From contig NC_090613.1 of assembly GCF_004359215.1 (NCBI RefSeq), forward strand, positions 4,607,025 to 4,671,024: a stretch of DNA of 64,000 nt, read 5' to 3'. Below the pieces are notes generated by a model. It was not told where the DNA came from and ran no database searches. It was given only the letters and a program-made list of their open reading frames with translations. Below are positions 20,589-32,620 of this stretch, in pieces. Numbering within the stretch: the first letter of the stretch is position 1; each line of letters starts with the position of its first letter. This DNA comes from Bremia lactucae (lineage: Eukaryota; Oomycota; Peronosporomycetes; Peronosporales; Peronosporaceae). The position numbers were made by a program, and so were the translations under genes.

Positions 20589-21076
20589 AATGGCGCTTCT
20601 AACGCTGCTCGCACTACAAGCACACGCCTTCTCTCACGTGCAGTGAGGTAGTTGGTGGGCACTTAAAGTGACCTCACACAACGAGCTTGTACCTTAGAAC
20701 AAGTGTTGCCACGGGAGCGGTTATCTGTCTTCACGGCGCGCTTGTTATCGAGGAAGTAGTTTTAAGCCTGATTTATTTAATAACATGAAATAAAAACTTT
20801 ATAAACCAATTAATAGATGCCATCTCTGCAGATGTGCATCCCTACGGGGCGTATTGCTCCAAATACCTCTGCTCGCCGATGACGCTAGCCGTCATCCCTT
20901 TCAACGTGAATATGTATATATATATATATATATATATGTACTTAACATACACAAATGTTGGTCACTATGTGATCCTCACCGTAGTGGCAAATCATAGTAC
21001 TTCACATAAAGTAATCAATTTGTCGTTAAGTGTTCTTAATGGGCGTGTAACATTATGCACTTTAGCCCGTTACACC
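20589..21076 (-). repeat. LTR1, 3' LTR of F1 copy 3
   Basis: On the minus strand it starts TGTAACGGGCTAAAG and runs through the CACTTAA, GATGACGCTAG and GTGCAGTGAGGTAGTTGG blocks. A polypurine stretch (AAAGAGGGAGTGGTGG on the minus strand) lies just upstream at 21077-21092, as expected for a 3' LTR. The end near 20589 is approximate. A (TA)n run lies inside at 20915-20937. Confidence 0.7.
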
Positions 21077-21119
21077 ACCACTCCCTCTTTAAGAGCAACA
21101 TATACATTTTCTGAAAACG

Positions 21120-22310
21120 CAGCATTAAGGCGCCTTACGGTGCGAAGACAAATGTCTCGCTGCGCTAGCTAGCGCAGACGACAATTCATGAGAGCACTGC
21201 CCAAAAAGGCGCAGCAATTTCTCAGATGGGTAAAAAAACCGTTATTCAGACCATCATACACAATGAGTCTGAAGCAGAAGAGACTGAGATTGTTACTCGA
21301 CTGACGGCAAGTGAGCGTGTCCAGTCGGTGTCATAAGCCAGTCGCATTGAAGGTAGCTATGTGACTGGTGGCATTTACCGTTGCCACCTCCATCCGAATG
21401 GCCTCGTTCGGACGGAACTAGTGCGTCGCTCTTACATCGCGCCACTATAGACGCACATAATTATTATGGCATCTTTAGTTTATGAAAGGCTCAATGAGAA
21501 ATGACTTGACCGCATTTCCCCGATCCCGGTCGTGTTGCGCTCAAATGAAACAACCGTTTGATTCGAAGCAGATTTCCTGCGCCATTTTCAGCCACATAGC
21601 AATGTGGCAAAACAAAGGTCGCTGCAAATCACGGGCGGTACTGTACTCTTTGCTTCTTCCATCATGCTATTCCTGCTAGTCCATTTGGACTAGCGTAGGG
21701 GCTCCAACTGGTGCTTATTTTTATAGGCAGACACCGTCCCGGAGCGTCGACCCGCAGCGCGTCGACCGGTTCCTCAAAAATCAAAACACTTTGGGTATCC
21801 TCTCCACTGGACGTGGATTTGAAGCTTATGTTTCACGACGCGGTGGGCAACCAGCCTTCCAAAAGGAAGCGTTGGTTTTTAGCAGCATCCACTAATGCAG
21901 GTGGCGCCCAACAGGAGTGGCGATTTCGCCCACCTACTCGCGGCAGCCTATAGTGTTTCCGTTCAACGCAGGCGCTGAGCGCTGCTGCACAACGGATTGG
22001 GGATCTCGAAAGTCAAGTTTCGCGACTGACCTCGGATCTCCACGATATTCGCTCGAAGCATCGCCAGGGTCACGAAAGGCTGAATTTTGACTGGACCTTT
22101 TGGAGAAGTTGATGCTGCGAACGTCCGCATTACTCGCGTGAAATTTCTCGCTCTCCAAGTCCATATCATGGTGGGGGGGGGGGTTCTGCGGGAAGTCTTT
22201 CACCTTCCTCGTCACTCCCATCTGATCGACGCTCGACACACGGTCAGCGTCACGATCAGTCTTCTTTAAATGGCGGGAATATGTGATCTCTTCTTGATCA
22301 ACATACCGTT
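21120..22310 (+). pseudogene. F1 antisense frame, copy 3, broken
   Basis: Similar to 36670-37830 along its length. The AAHKGAA...GKTTTPYAQT..HN-S part appears at 21180-21290, the ERAQSVSQASRLERGYVTGG part at 21310-21370, ASTRSASTG at about 21740, and the coiled-coil end (RLTSDLHDIRSKHRQGHERL) at 22025-22085. A run of ten G at about 22170 sits in the Arg/Ser-Pro part. Stops at several places make this copy dead. Confidence 0.55.
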
Positions 22311-23880
22311 TTCAGACGACCCACGAAAGAGACGGGGTGCGTCTTCATATACTACGGAGATTAAGCCTTTAATTTAGGTCGACCACCCTTAACATGCGAT
22401 GAAACGCGGCAGTAATTTTGTAGTTACTTTAGGTAGTACAGAAACTGCATTGTTCGGTAGGGTAACATAACTTGTAAGTATTATCTCTCTCACTAAGGCG
22501 TTCATTGTTTTGCGACCATGTTGGTCCGTTTATTGTGTTGGCTTGCTCTGTGCGCTTGCCTCGCGTCACGGAGTTTTCGCGTGATGGCTAATCGCTCACC
22601 CACAAAGCGTTAAGCCTCGCTCACGCTTTTAGCACAACCCCGCCTATGACACCGCCAAGAGGGTGGTCCTAGGACGTAGTTTTGTCAATAACGAAATGTC
22701 GTTATCGTTTAAGAGCACAGGCGTTCCTGGCCGTGACTCCACACTGACACTGTATGGTGTCGTGGTCACTGCTAAACTGGCAGGACCACCAGGGCAAGTT
22801 TCTGCCGTAGACATGATACCCTCACGGGCCATCGTCATTTCGGCGAAACTGTGATCCTCGTGCGCAATCGAACCAAGCGTGGTGAGGGCACCTTCCCCAC
22901 TAAGACTCGGGCTGCGCACAAACGATATTGGCGTTGAGGATGGTGCGGTCCGTTTATATAAAGCGGTGTCCCACCCGTACTGGCGTGGACGCTAATATTC
23001 ATAGCGAAGTCCACGAAGGGCAATTGTTTGTTCCATTCCTTTGGAGTCGCTAACATGCGCAATACATCTTTCACGACCCGATTGGCTCGTTCCGTTTGGC
23101 CATAGGTCTCAGGAGGATCAACTGTCGACATGTGGAGCTTGCCACCAGCAGCTCAAAGACATGACGCCAAAAACTCGACGTAAAACGTGGATCCCGGTCC
23201 GATACTATGCACTCGGACATCCTATGTTCTCGATACACGTTTTTCAAGAACAAGATAGCTAGTTTCTTGCCTGGTGCTACATGGTCCTACATGCACCATT
23301 TTGCCCAGTCTCTCTACGAAGTCGACGAGCCCCGTTAGACCCTTGTGGTCAGGCGGACTGCCAAACTTGAGGTCCAGACTGACCGACTTCTAAAAAATCG
23401 TTGGAATAGGCAGCGGCTTCGATGGCGCACTGCTGGAGGATGAACGCTTTACGCGCTGACACTGTTCGCAGGAGTGAATATTGTTGGCCATCCATCGATA
23501 TAGGTGTGGCAACCAAAATTCTTCTGACACTCGCAAGAATGTCTTTTTACGGCCCAGATGCTTACTCGATGGTTCATCATGGAGCTCGCGAAGTAACTTC
23601 AGCTTAAATCTGTGTCATGAGGGACATAAATTCTCAAAGGACCATATGGTGACTGCTGATGCCATAACAGGCCATCGCTGTAGCTTAACCGACTTAGCTT
23701 AACCTTTAGGTGCGCAGAAGGGATATTATTCGTCCACCGAAGTGATCCAGCAGGCGACAATGTTCGTCCTGGCTGTAGCTCTTTATCATTTCGGAGGTCA
23801 ACGGGCTCGTCACGTGGTAGACCTTCATGGCTGCCCACGTTGACGACTCAATTGTGCCTTAGCACGAGACACACTTTCCT
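22310..23880 (-). pseudogene. F1 integrase, broken, copy 3
   Basis: Pieces in order on the minus strand: 23838-23599 (pre-integrase SLSSDGLLWHQQSP, LRIYVPHDTDL), 23253-23071 (YREHRMSECIVSDRDPRFTS, SFWRHVFELL), 23131-22835 (GQTERANRVVKDVLRMLATP, EWNKQLPFVDFAMN) and the C-terminal SLSGEGALTTLGS part at 22919-22644. The Asp in SDRDPRF and the Glu in GQTERAN survive, but in different frames. Confidence 0.7.
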
Positions 23881-23989
23881 GGTGTCTTGCCTCGAAGTCT
23901 GGTCTGCGCGAAAACGCGCCAGCGAAGACATTCGATTTACCCGGCTTGTATTCAACTTAAAGATTAAAATCAGAGAGCAATGTCAGCCA

Positions 23990-25200
23990 TCTTACCATTC
24001 TAGGCGAAAGGTACGGTAAGTTTATAGTGGTCCGTAGAGATGTGTAATCCGTAAACACCACAAATGGTTCGGTGCTCAACATGTGCACACGAAAATCAAC
24101 AAGAGCATACTATATTGAAAGTAACTCCTTGTCATGGACAGAGTAATTCAATTCTGCGGCTTTCAAAAGCCGGGACTGAAAGAGATGACACGGTCAACGC
24201 CTTTGTCATCCTTTTGCATGAGCGCGCTGCCGATAGAAAAATTGCGTGCATCGCAGACGACGCTTAAGGGCTTATCCGTGTCTAATCATGCCAGCACTGG
24301 TGCCAAAACAACAGATTGCTTCAATTGTGTGACCATTTTTACTTTGTTCCATTGACCAAACCCATCCTCCATTCTTTTTGAAAATTTCCAATAATGGTTC
24401 AGTTCGCTCAGCATAATACTTGCTATACTTTTGCAAGTGATTAGCGAGCCCTAGGAATTGGCGCAAATCCTTCACATGCCGTGGGATTGGCTATTCCTTT
24501 CCGATTTTACCTTCGTGGTCTGCTCGTACATGTGTACCTACGATGCAGCCAAGCACAGGTATCTCGGGGACCTCTATGACGCAATTTTGCAAGTTGACGT
24601 ACAATCGGGCGTCCTCAAGAGTCTGCAACACAGCATCCAAATGCGTTTGTGCGACTCTATTTCGCTCAGCCCGTCCTCGGCCCTTCTATGCACGAATACA
24701 TCGTCAAAGTAATGGGACGCGTAGGCACGGTGCTTACGTATCATGTCAGCCACCACTCGGTTGAATGTCGCTGGTGCGTTTTTCAAATCTTGGGACATCA
24801 CAAGCCACTCCCAAAGCATACCGCGTGGGGTGCTTACTGCCGTTTTGGCTACATCGGACGCTCTCATGAGTACCTGATAGAAGCCATCGTTTTAATCCAA
24901 CGTGAAAACGATATGTGACTCTTTCATCGAGTTCAACACGACATCCTTCCGCGAAATATGTGTTTGAGCCGTTATGGTCGTTGTGTTCAGCTTATTGTAA
25001 GCGTGAGCCACGCGCCATCCACCTGTGGCCTTACGCACCCAGAAGGTTGGGCTGCAGTAAGGCGACTTGCTCTCACGCTCAGGTCTTGCTTGCCTCGTTT
25101 GTCGAAGAATTCATCGATCTAGTCGACTTGTTCTTTCGGCAATTACCATTGCCTTGTCACAGAATACTCGGTGCCAGTATCGAGATCAATTTTGCGCCTG
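23990..25200 (-). pseudogene. F1 reverse transcriptase and RNase H, broken, copy 3
   Basis: The frame at 24574-24867 gives AVSTPRGMLWEWLVMSQDLK, APATFNRVVADMIRKHRAYA and the intact active site HYFDDVFVHRR. Next, 24475-24272 gives MKDLRQFLGLANHLQKYSKY and RTEPLLEIFKKNG. RNase H remnants follow to 23990. The N-terminal RT (24915-25200) is in other frames. The plus-strand frames here are shadows. Confidence 0.7.
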
Positions 25201-26276
25201 ATGCCCTTGTCGGCCGGTAGACGGCTCGGCACTTCCCACCATGATGTTTCCTCATAATCTAAAAAATGAGCTGTATTTCAAGGCACCCCCAGCCTTTAGC
25301 AGCGAAATGTTTCTTTTTGTCTGTTTCTAAGAGATTCTCGTCCATCGTGGACGACGAGCAACAGTTAACCAAGTTCTCTTCTGGAACTGAAGTAAATATT
25401 TCATGGATCTTTCTCTCCTAAGATTCAGACAGGAACAGATCCCACGATACCTACGGGACTATTACTATCACCTCGGCAGATCCAGAGACATGCTGGAGCA
25501 CCTCAACTGAGAATGCCTCCGCAATTTTTTTTCGACGGCGTGGAGCACATCGTTCGAAGGTATATCCTCTTAAGCCGGGATTAATCCAAACGTCACTAGA
25601 TTTGACAGGCCTTTTATCGTCCTTATTTGTCAGGTACTCGTTTTCTGAGTCACCATGACCTGCGTTGCTCGATGTGCGAAGAAATCTTCAGTTTTATATG
25701 GAGAAACTTCGGAGCGACATCGTCGCAATGGCGGATATCTGTCTCGTAAATAAATAATTATAATCTGTTCTTCAACTGATAATCTTTTAGGCCTATACGC
25801 TAGTAAACAGTCGCGTCTAGAAGCTCTTGGGAGTTCGAGGTATATCTTGGGCAAGACTGCCTTTACGCCATTGACAGATTAGCGCCACGCTTGGGGTCAA
25901 CATGTGTGAAAAACATTTCCCGCTAAAAGGTGTTGGACTGGGACGAAGCCTCGGCCATTGTATGGCTTGGGTGCGTGGTTGCACGTGCAACCGAAGCACT
26001 AGTGTTCTGGACAGCGAGGTATCATAGGCCTGTGTACGACGGACTGTTTATAATTGGCATTTATCTTCGCAAAATCATATTAACATTCAGTTCTTGTTGA
26101 TCATCCGCCATATCGGCGCTGCTTTTAGAGCCCATATGTTCACCAGGCTTCGAATTTGATGAATTTATCGGAAAAATGCACTATCAAATTCTTGTTCAAA
26201 AAACCTATATGTTTGGCATAACCCTTATCGAGGACACGTACTTGATCATTTGAACGCGTCAGGTATTGACTTTAGG
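25201..26276 (-). other. Degenerate retroelement sequence, no gene recognised
   Basis: 25201-25620 resembles the F1 protease-RT linker (similar stretches at 13740-14000 and 45780-45900). From 25620 to 26276 only short frames exist, such as 25630-25854 (LAYRPKRLSVEEQIIIIYLR), which I do not recognise. Nothing here supports a working gene. Confidence 0.4.
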
Positions 26277-26594
26277 TCATGGTCTGCAGGGTAAGATATC
26301 CTCCATGAAGGCCTCAGTGCCTTGAAAGCTCATCAGGCGTCTTTCGGGTCCAATGGGCAAAATTGTCATGCGATATGCGAAGACCTTTGTCCACCCAAAT
26401 TGATATGAAGACATAGTCTTGTCGGTGTCTTCCAGTCGCAATCGCCATTGATCTACGAAGAATTTGCTTTCTGCAAGAAATATCCGCTCTTGGTACTCAT
26501 CAAGCGAGTTTAAGATACGTCGGAATTCCAGGTTAAGTGTCACGCATAACCGTGTTAACGCGTCTACAACACCGCGTTTGTGATACGGCCCCAT
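26277..26594 (-). CDS. Unrecognised 105-residue frame beside the F2 LTR
   Basis: An open frame whose predicted protein contains LDEYQERIFLAESKFFVDQW, then RLRLEDTDKTMSSYQFGW. It is fairly charged and without membrane segments. The start Met lies inside the first bases of LTR2a (26581), so a real start there is doubtful. It may be the remainder of a retroelement gag or of a host gene cut by the LTR insertion. I do not recognise it. Confidence 0.25.
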   Translation of the reverse strand: MGPYHKRGVVDALTRLCVTLNLEFRRILNSLDEYQERIFLAESKFFVDQWRLRLEDTDKTMSSYQFGWTKVFAYRMTILPIGPERRLMSFQGTEAFMEDILPCRP

Positions 26595-27081
26595 ATGTCC
26601 CGATACATAAGTATTTTTTTATAAGATTATAACAATTATTATTTCCTATACGAGAAAATAAATAAGTACGAAATTATTATGTATTAGTTTTGACTTATAT
26701 AGTTTCAATATTTTCAGATTGGAAGATATTGACGCAATAAGACATTAGCTCTATTGATTGGTTGATTTAACATTAAATCAATCCCGCCTTCGTCATAAGA
26801 CACGATTGTGCGGTGTGCAAGGAGGCGCCATACCTAGTTATTTATTAATATAATAAGTTCAGTAGTAGATACAAGATCGTTACGTGAAAAACTATATATA
26901 TATTTATTTTTCCTTAATTATAATCCTTTAAATTACCTTTGGTAGCTAAAGACCCTTAGCTACTAAGAAACCTTCATCTGTACCCCTGGGTACGTGAAGT
27001 TTTTGAGGCACCTAATTTTCACTGTAATCAGTGTAAGGTCAACTAGTACTTACCAGTACTAGCAAAAGGTGCCCCGTTACA
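26581..27081 (+). repeat. LTR2a, 5' LTR
   Basis: About 501 bp, ending GTGCCCCGTTACA. It shares long blocks with 34286-34777, such as TTGACGCAATAAGACATTAG, ACGATTGTGCGGTG and AAGGAGGCGCCATAC, and AATTACCTTTGGTAGCTAAA. The left boundary is set by similarity to the reversed copy at 62305 and is uncertain by some bases. Confidence 0.85.
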
Positions 27082-27083
27082 TC

Positions 27084-27101
27084 TGGTAGCACTACGTAGT
27101 C
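27084..27101 (+). other. F2 primer-binding site
   Basis: TGGTAGCACTACGTAGTC starts two bases after the LTR. The same site with small changes follows LTR2b at 349-367 and a decayed LTR end at 57324. It is complementary to a tRNA 3' end GTGCTACCA. Confidence 0.55.
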
Positions 27102-27281
27102 CGTTTAACGGGTCCAGCATGGTCATGTAAGATGAAGGAAGGGAGAGGTTCAAGCCCCTCAAGAAGGTTATCACTCAATGCGGGAGAAGTTTACTCAGTT
27201 GAGTGACCTCAAATGAAGAGCGATCGAGCGAACGAGCTCGGTCGTAGGCGCGCCTGCCGTTGGCGCTGCTGTAAAACTTTG

Positions 27282-28140
27282 GGCAGAGATGAACAGCATG
27301 CGACCATAGCCGAGTAAATTCAACACGAACCCGACAGGACCCATCAGAAAGTAGTCTTGCTTCACTAGCAAGGCTCTCTACACAGAGAGGTGTTGAGAAA
27401 ACGGGATGCTCAACAGATGGAACTGTTGAGACAGCAGCATCTACATGCTGCTAATGGGCAAACACTTTCGCGTCGACCCGAAAGCTTTAAGATCGAAATC
27501 TCTAAATTTAAGGCAGTCGAGGGCGACTCCCTTTTGAAATGGTTCGTCGACTTAGACGATGCCATAGAAGCTCGTCGTACCAGTGATGGTGCGACGAAAG
27601 TGAAACTTGGCATGTCCAACTAAGCCGGACGTGCCAAACTTGGGCCTTGGGGCTCGAGCTTCACGACCCATTAGTCTTTGGGTCTTATGAGGTCTTTAAG
27701 ACCTGAATCGGACAAATGTTTGAGCCACCACGTGTTTTGTTCAAAGCTCAGGCTGAGCTCCTAGATTAAAGCTGGACAAGCGTGACATTCACGCTTATGC
27801 CCAACATGCACGATATCTGGTCAGTTGTATCGAGAGTCATCCAATTGATGATCAAATACAGGCAATTGTGTTTATCAAAGGTTTTGCAGACTGTCCTGTT
27901 TAGACCCACCTGTTCCGGCTAAAATTAGAATCGTTAGAACAAGCATTTTCTAAGCGGAACAGGACTTAGCCTAGAACAGCGTTTTGTCCACTCGGGTGCA
28001 TATCGCCCACCGAGGCGACAAGATAGTGGAGTCCACAACCCATGGGTCTCTCGTACGTAGAGAGCGAATAACTTCGCTATATAAGTTACAAACGGCTACA
28101 AAAATGTAGTCGTTGTCAAAAAATGAGCCCCACGACCAGT
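27282..28140 (+). pseudogene. F2 gag, broken
   Basis: The frame at 27390-27623 gives QMELLRQQHLHAANGQTLSR, SFKIEISKFKAVEGDSLLKW and FVDLDDAIEARR, a gag N-terminal and core start. A stop at 27623 ends it. Beyond it, 27800-28000 gives QIQAIVFIKGF and a LKLESLEQAFS remnant, matching the gag end on the minus strand at 42146-42415 (AAFIGGLTDGPVKNHL, LELETLDQAISVAE). I see no zinc knuckle; the C-terminus is too degraded to exclude one. Confidence 0.65.
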
Positions 28141-28149
28141 GCTTAAACA

Positions 28150-29630
28150 CACTGAGCAAAAAGACCGACCTGTCGCTAGTAACAGCGGAGGACGCGGATC
28201 CGGCGTTGTTGCAAAATCGCAACGGCGAGGCGGAAACGTCAAAACACGGTCGGGGTCAGTAGGTGCGGAGCGCCCTACTGGCCTAGCAACGTCAAAAGAA
28301 TTTGCGCGTCTTTTGACGAAAGTTGCTCCTCACACACAAACATCGTGTGTAACTGCCCTAGGGGATGAGATTAACCTCATCACACTGAAAATGAAAGTGT
28401 CAAATAAGTTGCCACTTAAGTCCATAGTCGATTGTAGGGCATCGAATAATTCTATAAGACACCAATCGCTAAAATATGGCAGACTCAAATTTATTGAGCG
28501 CGATATCCTTAAACGAGGATGATAGTGCGCCTAGCAACAGGCACATCTGTGACGGTCAAGAAACGTGTAGTTGGTATCCAATACACGTTAGAGGGTAAAT
28601 AGTACGATAATGACTTCATCGTACTAGATTTAGATGACAATTTTGATGTCATTCTTGATTACCATGGCTCAGAAAGTACGAGCCAAGTATAAATTGGCAG
28701 CATCAAGCCGTGACGATGCCTGTCTCTTGTTCATCAGATTGCCAACTGATGAACGTCTTGGAGCGTCCGCATGCTTGTGGATGTCCTATGAGTGAGTGCG
28801 ATGGCCCCACTTGTGGTTCGGTCGTTGGCATGACTGCACGAGACCTCAAAGTGAATGCCCAACACATTGGGGAGTGAGATCCCGACTGCTGCGCACAATT
28901 ACAGGCAACGTCGAAGGTTTACCATTGTGACGTGGACATAATTACCGCCGGCTGTGCACAAGCACAGGCAGCGTCGAAGTTTGACCACGAAAACAATGAT
29001 GCTTGCTTGAAAAGCAAAATCCAAGAAAATCTGAAACGTGTGTCTATAAGAGACAATGCGAAAGTCCTAAATCGACTGGAAAGTCGATGTGTGAGGATCT
29101 CGCTGTGGTAGCGAAACCAAAGCTAGAGGCAGTTGGGGGTACTCCCCAAAAAATTTCTGTGGGTATAAGACCCCGGAAACCTGTGATGAAAGGTTCCCAG
29201 GTACCTTTGGAATAAGTTTCATGAGGAAACTGCGACAATTAATGTCTTAGTAAGCAATGGATCAAGTGTAGGCGCTTAAACACTTGATCTATTAGCCCTT
29301 CCGAAGTCAACTTCGGAGATTACTCATTTGCCAACGCTAGAACCGAAACGGTTCTTGCGTGATCTGTGAAGTGGGAAAGTCAAGCAGATCTGCGTACGAC
29401 AACTACGTGGCTGATATTCGATCGGCAATAGTATATCCTGAGAACGAACGGATTCTCAGTAGCTCATTGATGGACGAAAGTGTCATCGATGAGAAGACTT
29501 GGATTGAATTTTTACTTCCCAATCCTGGAAGACTTTAAAGACAAACCCCTTCTATAAGGAGTTCATATAATTTAAGTATGTCTTCCCTTAAGTAATACCG
29601 TGCGAGTTGTTTGAGGATTAGGGCACACGA
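28150..29630 (+). pseudogene. F2 aspartic protease and long protease-RT linker
   Basis: The frame at 28139-28522 contains ASNSGGRGSGVVAKSQRRGG, LLTKVAPHTQTSCVTALGDE, INLITLKMKVSNKLPLKSIV and then DCRASNNSIRHQSL, the protease active-site turn (family form Asp-Cys-Gly-Ala-Ser-Asn, here Gly to Arg). Linker remnants follow: 28680-28980 (the CGSVV...ARDLK region and a GCAQAQAAS stretch) and 29003-29215 (LAVVAKPKLEAVGGTPQKIS). The same pieces occur at 9063-10124 and, reversed, at 41000-42060. Confidence 0.65.
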
Positions 29631-29639
29631 CATGAAATT

Positions 29640-30420
29640 GGCCTATCACAGGTTCGAATTACTGTGTCATAGAGCAATGGCCATTGCCTCGTGAACAAGC
29701 AATAGCGAGCGACAAATTCCTTGCCGGACGCTTTGCAGCGGGCCATGTTAGGGAGTCAACTTCCCTACATAGCTCTCTGACCTTCTGTGTGCGTAAACCA
29801 ACAGGAGGATGGCGGATAGTGCATGCATTTAATAAACTGAACGCTGCAATTGTACTGGTTTAAACGCCAATAATACGAAAAGACGTAATCATTGATGGTA
29901 TGTCAAAGAGTACTATCTTTTCGTCAATGGATCTGATGGATGGATTCTAACAGATCCTTATGCGTAAACAAGATGTTCCGTTCACAGCAGTAAGCACCCC
30001 AAGCGGTATGCTGATGGAGTGGCTAGTCATGCCACAGGGACTAAGGAATGCCCCTGCGACATTCAACAGATGTGTAACCAATCTGTTGAGATCGGTGTGG
30101 GATCTCGTACCGAGTTTATTTGATGACGTCTTTGTTCTTAGCAGAGTCATGAATGGAAAGTCAGATGTTGAAGTTCATCGTACCCATGTCCGAAAGGTCC
30201 TCACACTTATGCGTAAGCCCAAGTCGTATGCAAAATTTCAAGAAATGTATATCCGCTGCAAGCGAAATACCATTTCTTGGGTGCATCGCGGGTAAAAACG
30301 GTGTACGCCCGGATTCAGAAAGGATCAAGGTGATCACCGATTGGCCTGTGCCAGTCGATGTAAAGGGACTTCGAAAGATTCTCAGTTTAGCGGCGTACCT
30401 GCACAAGTAATCACGCAATT
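29640..30420 (+). pseudogene. F2 reverse transcriptase, broken
   Basis: N-terminal HEIGLSQVRITVS-region and YCVIEQWPLPREQAIASDKF at 29640-29730, FCVRKPTGGWRIVHAFNKLN at 29780-29840, then the frame 29960-30295 with AVSTPSGMLMEWLVMPQGLR, FNRCVTNLLRS and the active site SLFDDVFVLSR near 30119. The thumb continues in another frame (30153-30410: GKNGVRPDSERIKVITDWPV, LRKILSLAAYLHK). The catalytic Asp pair is intact. Frameshifts at about 29870 and 30240 and a stop at 29948 disable it. Confidence 0.8.
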
Positions 30421-30479
30421 ATGTCGAAATTTCAGTACATCTTTCTTCTTTGTTGAAGAAAAATGTTCAGGGGTCATTT

Positions 30480-31000
30480 AACGCTGGTTGTTAGCGTTCC
30501 TTCGAGGGTATCAAAAAAGCTTGATCCAATCGCCAATCCTGGCGATTGCTGACCAAGACCGACCTTTCATGTGGTCTGTGACGGAGGCAATTTTGCAATA
30601 GGCTGAGCGTTAATGCAATATGACACAGACGGCGCAGAGCGCGTCGTTAGTTATCAATCGCGTCAGCTTCAACCAGCTGAACGCAAATATTCAGTGCATG
30701 ACAAGGAACATCTTGCCATGAAATACGTACTAGCTAAGGTTAGAGTGTATCTCTTGGGATATAGACCGTTTATTGTATACACGAACCATGCGTCTTCAAG
30801 GACGGCCGTAAACAGTCCACACCTCTCGCAAAGGATGGCGAGATGGTTGTCCTTCTTCGCGGAGTATACCTTCTCCGTGGAGTATAACCAGGACGGCTTA
30901 ACGTCGCCGTTGATGCCCTTTTGCGCCGGCCCAATTTCGAGCCGGCTGCGCAAATCAACAATGAGCATAAGGCCACTGTTGCAACACTAAGTTTTCCGTC
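30480..31000 (+). pseudogene. F2 RNase H, mostly open
   Basis: The frame at 30613-30990 reads MQYDTDGAERVVSYQSRQLQ, PAERKYSVHDKEHLAMKYVL and RVYLLGYRPFIVYTNHASSR, then LSQRMARWLSFFAEYTFSVE. The YTDHASL motif has Asp changed to Asn. It belongs to the Ty3/gypsy RNase H domain, which degrades the RNA strand of the RNA-DNA hybrid. The start of the domain (30490-30610) is out of frame. Confidence 0.7.
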
Positions 31001-31039
31001 GTCAACATTACTCCACGACGTTAGAAGAGCTTACTAAGA

Positions 31040-31860
31040 AGAAAGAGCTCTTGAAGAGTTGATGGATTACCTTAGAAATTCATCAGAACAATCCATAAAA
31101 GGATTGTCGAAATTGTATCGATACTCAACAGATCGATATACAACATGCAATGGTTTTTGTATTACACATGCTGGCGACACACCTCGTCGTCATCCCTACC
31201 CATAATGATTTGCGACTACGTATCAGGTATGAGTAGCACAATGCACCAATAATTGTTTATAGTGGACGTGAGAAGACTTATCTCACGAGAAGTCGCGACT
31301 TCTACTGGCCGCGCCGGTATGAGTTCGTCCGCAAGTTCATCCCGGGCTCAGAAACAACCTCTGCCTCTTCCGGCGGAGAGTTTGCACTCCGTATCTATAA
31401 ATTTCGACTTCGTATTCCCCGAAGACACCCACAAGAATAATGGTATTTTTGTTTTTGTTGATCGTTTCAGTAAAATGGAACATCTTGCTGCAGTACCGGA
31501 GTCGATCACAGCCAAAGGCTATGCTCGTGTCTTTGTTGACTCGATATTTCGACTCCATGGGTTACCCGCGAGCTGGATCAGATCTCGATCCTGGATGCGG
31601 TAGAATTTTGGCAAACTGTGATCAAATCAGTTAGAACACAGTTGAAAATTCTAACTTCTGATCACCCTGAAACAGATGGCCAGACGGAGCGGGCAAACGG
31701 AATTTTCAAAGAGATACTTCGCGGATCGTCGACTCTTTTAAGAGCTGGCGCGAGATCTTGCCGATGGTAGAAATGCCATCAACAATTCAGGGCATGTTTT
31801 ACAAAGCATACAACGTTTTTGTGAATAGCTTAAGCCACCCACATATACCTACCCTGTTTG
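31040..31860 (+). pseudogene. F2 integrase zinc domain and catalytic core, broken
   Basis: 31060-31330 carries the pre-integrase region with stops (LRNSSEQSIKGLSKLYRYST-like). The core frame 31253-31603 gives SINFDFVFPEDTHKNNGIFV, FVDRFSKMEHLAAVPESITA and KGYARVFVDSIFRLHGLPAS. The Asp motif after it is shortened and shifted. 31655-31700 keeps SDHPETDGQTERANG, with the final Glu. The core has its first Asp (FDF) but the second is lost to a small deletion near 31580. Confidence 0.7.
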
Positions 31861-32620
31861 AGAGTAACTCTTATTCAGGGGGGAGGGACTGACTCGAGCA
31901 AAAAACCTTCTAGCTTTTGCTCATCATGCATTAGCACTAAGGTCAATGTGAAAAAAACCAATGTTGATTTAATTAACATTGAAGTGGACAAACTCAGTAA
32001 TAACAATAATGTTATTACTGACTTGGCAACGATGCTGAAAGACTCAGCATCGAAAACAATTTTGTTAACTGAGAACGATAATATTCTCAAAAATAAATAG
32101 ATTGATATCTCCGCAGTGCGAGCCGGTCGCACTGAAAAGAAAAAAAAACGATTCAGCAGGTGATTTCCTGCTGGCTAGAGAAGCAGTGGTCCGTTTCGTA
32201 CAGGATTCAATCGCTAATGGAATGGACCGACAGAAACGGAACTCGACAAAATGAAAGAGCAAACAAACTTTCATTTAAAATTAATGATCTAGTCCCATTG
32301 TCTACGGTAACCTACCAAAGAACGTATTGACGAATTGAGGCAGCAACAAATTACTATTCAGGTATATCAGCCCGTTTCGTGTACTAATCGCCAAGGTGCC
32401 TCGTAGTATGCGTACGCATCCTCCTTTTTTGATGGGTGTCTCCGCCGTATTATCAGTACGAGGCTTCTCCGATTCCGGAAGGCACCGGGACGGTCTAGGG
32501 CATCCGCCAAAGCCGGGTAGTTTCGCCCCAAAAAGCCTTATTGTCTTAGAACAAGGTCTGATTCTCTTGAACCAGACGATCCACTTTTCGTCCATAGAAG
32601 AGATTTTGTGACGAGTCGTC
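31861..32620 (+). pseudogene. F2 integrase C-terminal (GPY/F) region
   Basis: 31858-32100 is an open 80-codon frame with SSFCSSCISTKVNVKKTNVD, matching the degraded 56560-56760 piece. 32170-32440 follows with REAVVRFVQDSIANGMDRQK, then a GPY/F remnant (NKLLFRYISPFRVLIAKVPR) and SMRTHPPFLMGV. The intact-looking form of this domain is at 63640-63790 on the minus strand. The 32440-32820 linker has no recognisable domain. Confidence 0.6.

Larger units (their letters stand above)
21077..25990 (-). mobile_element. F1 Ty3/gypsy element, copy 3, 5'-truncated
   Basis: Minus-strand RT/RNase H (25200-23990), integrase (23880-22310), antisense frame on plus (21120-22310) and 3' LTR1 (20589-21076). gag, most of protease and the 5' LTR are missing; the right end fades at about 25990 before the F2 LTR at 26581. 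Confidence 0.65.

Noticed and set aside
20915..20937. (TA)n run and G/C runs at 6200, 19573, 22170 and 42689 as possible regulatory signals
   Set aside because: Simple-sequence slippage is enough to explain them; only the G run next to the LTR at 34286 has a clear role as polypurine tract.
20834..21172. 112-codon plus frame crossing the (TA)n run in LTR1
   Set aside because: It is created by the microsatellite and LTR sequence; the Ile-Tyr repeat is not a protein signal.
26277..26594. Confident assignment of the 105-codon frame to gag
   Set aside because: No gag motif or zinc knuckle is visible and the start lies in an LTR; listed as unrecognised instead.
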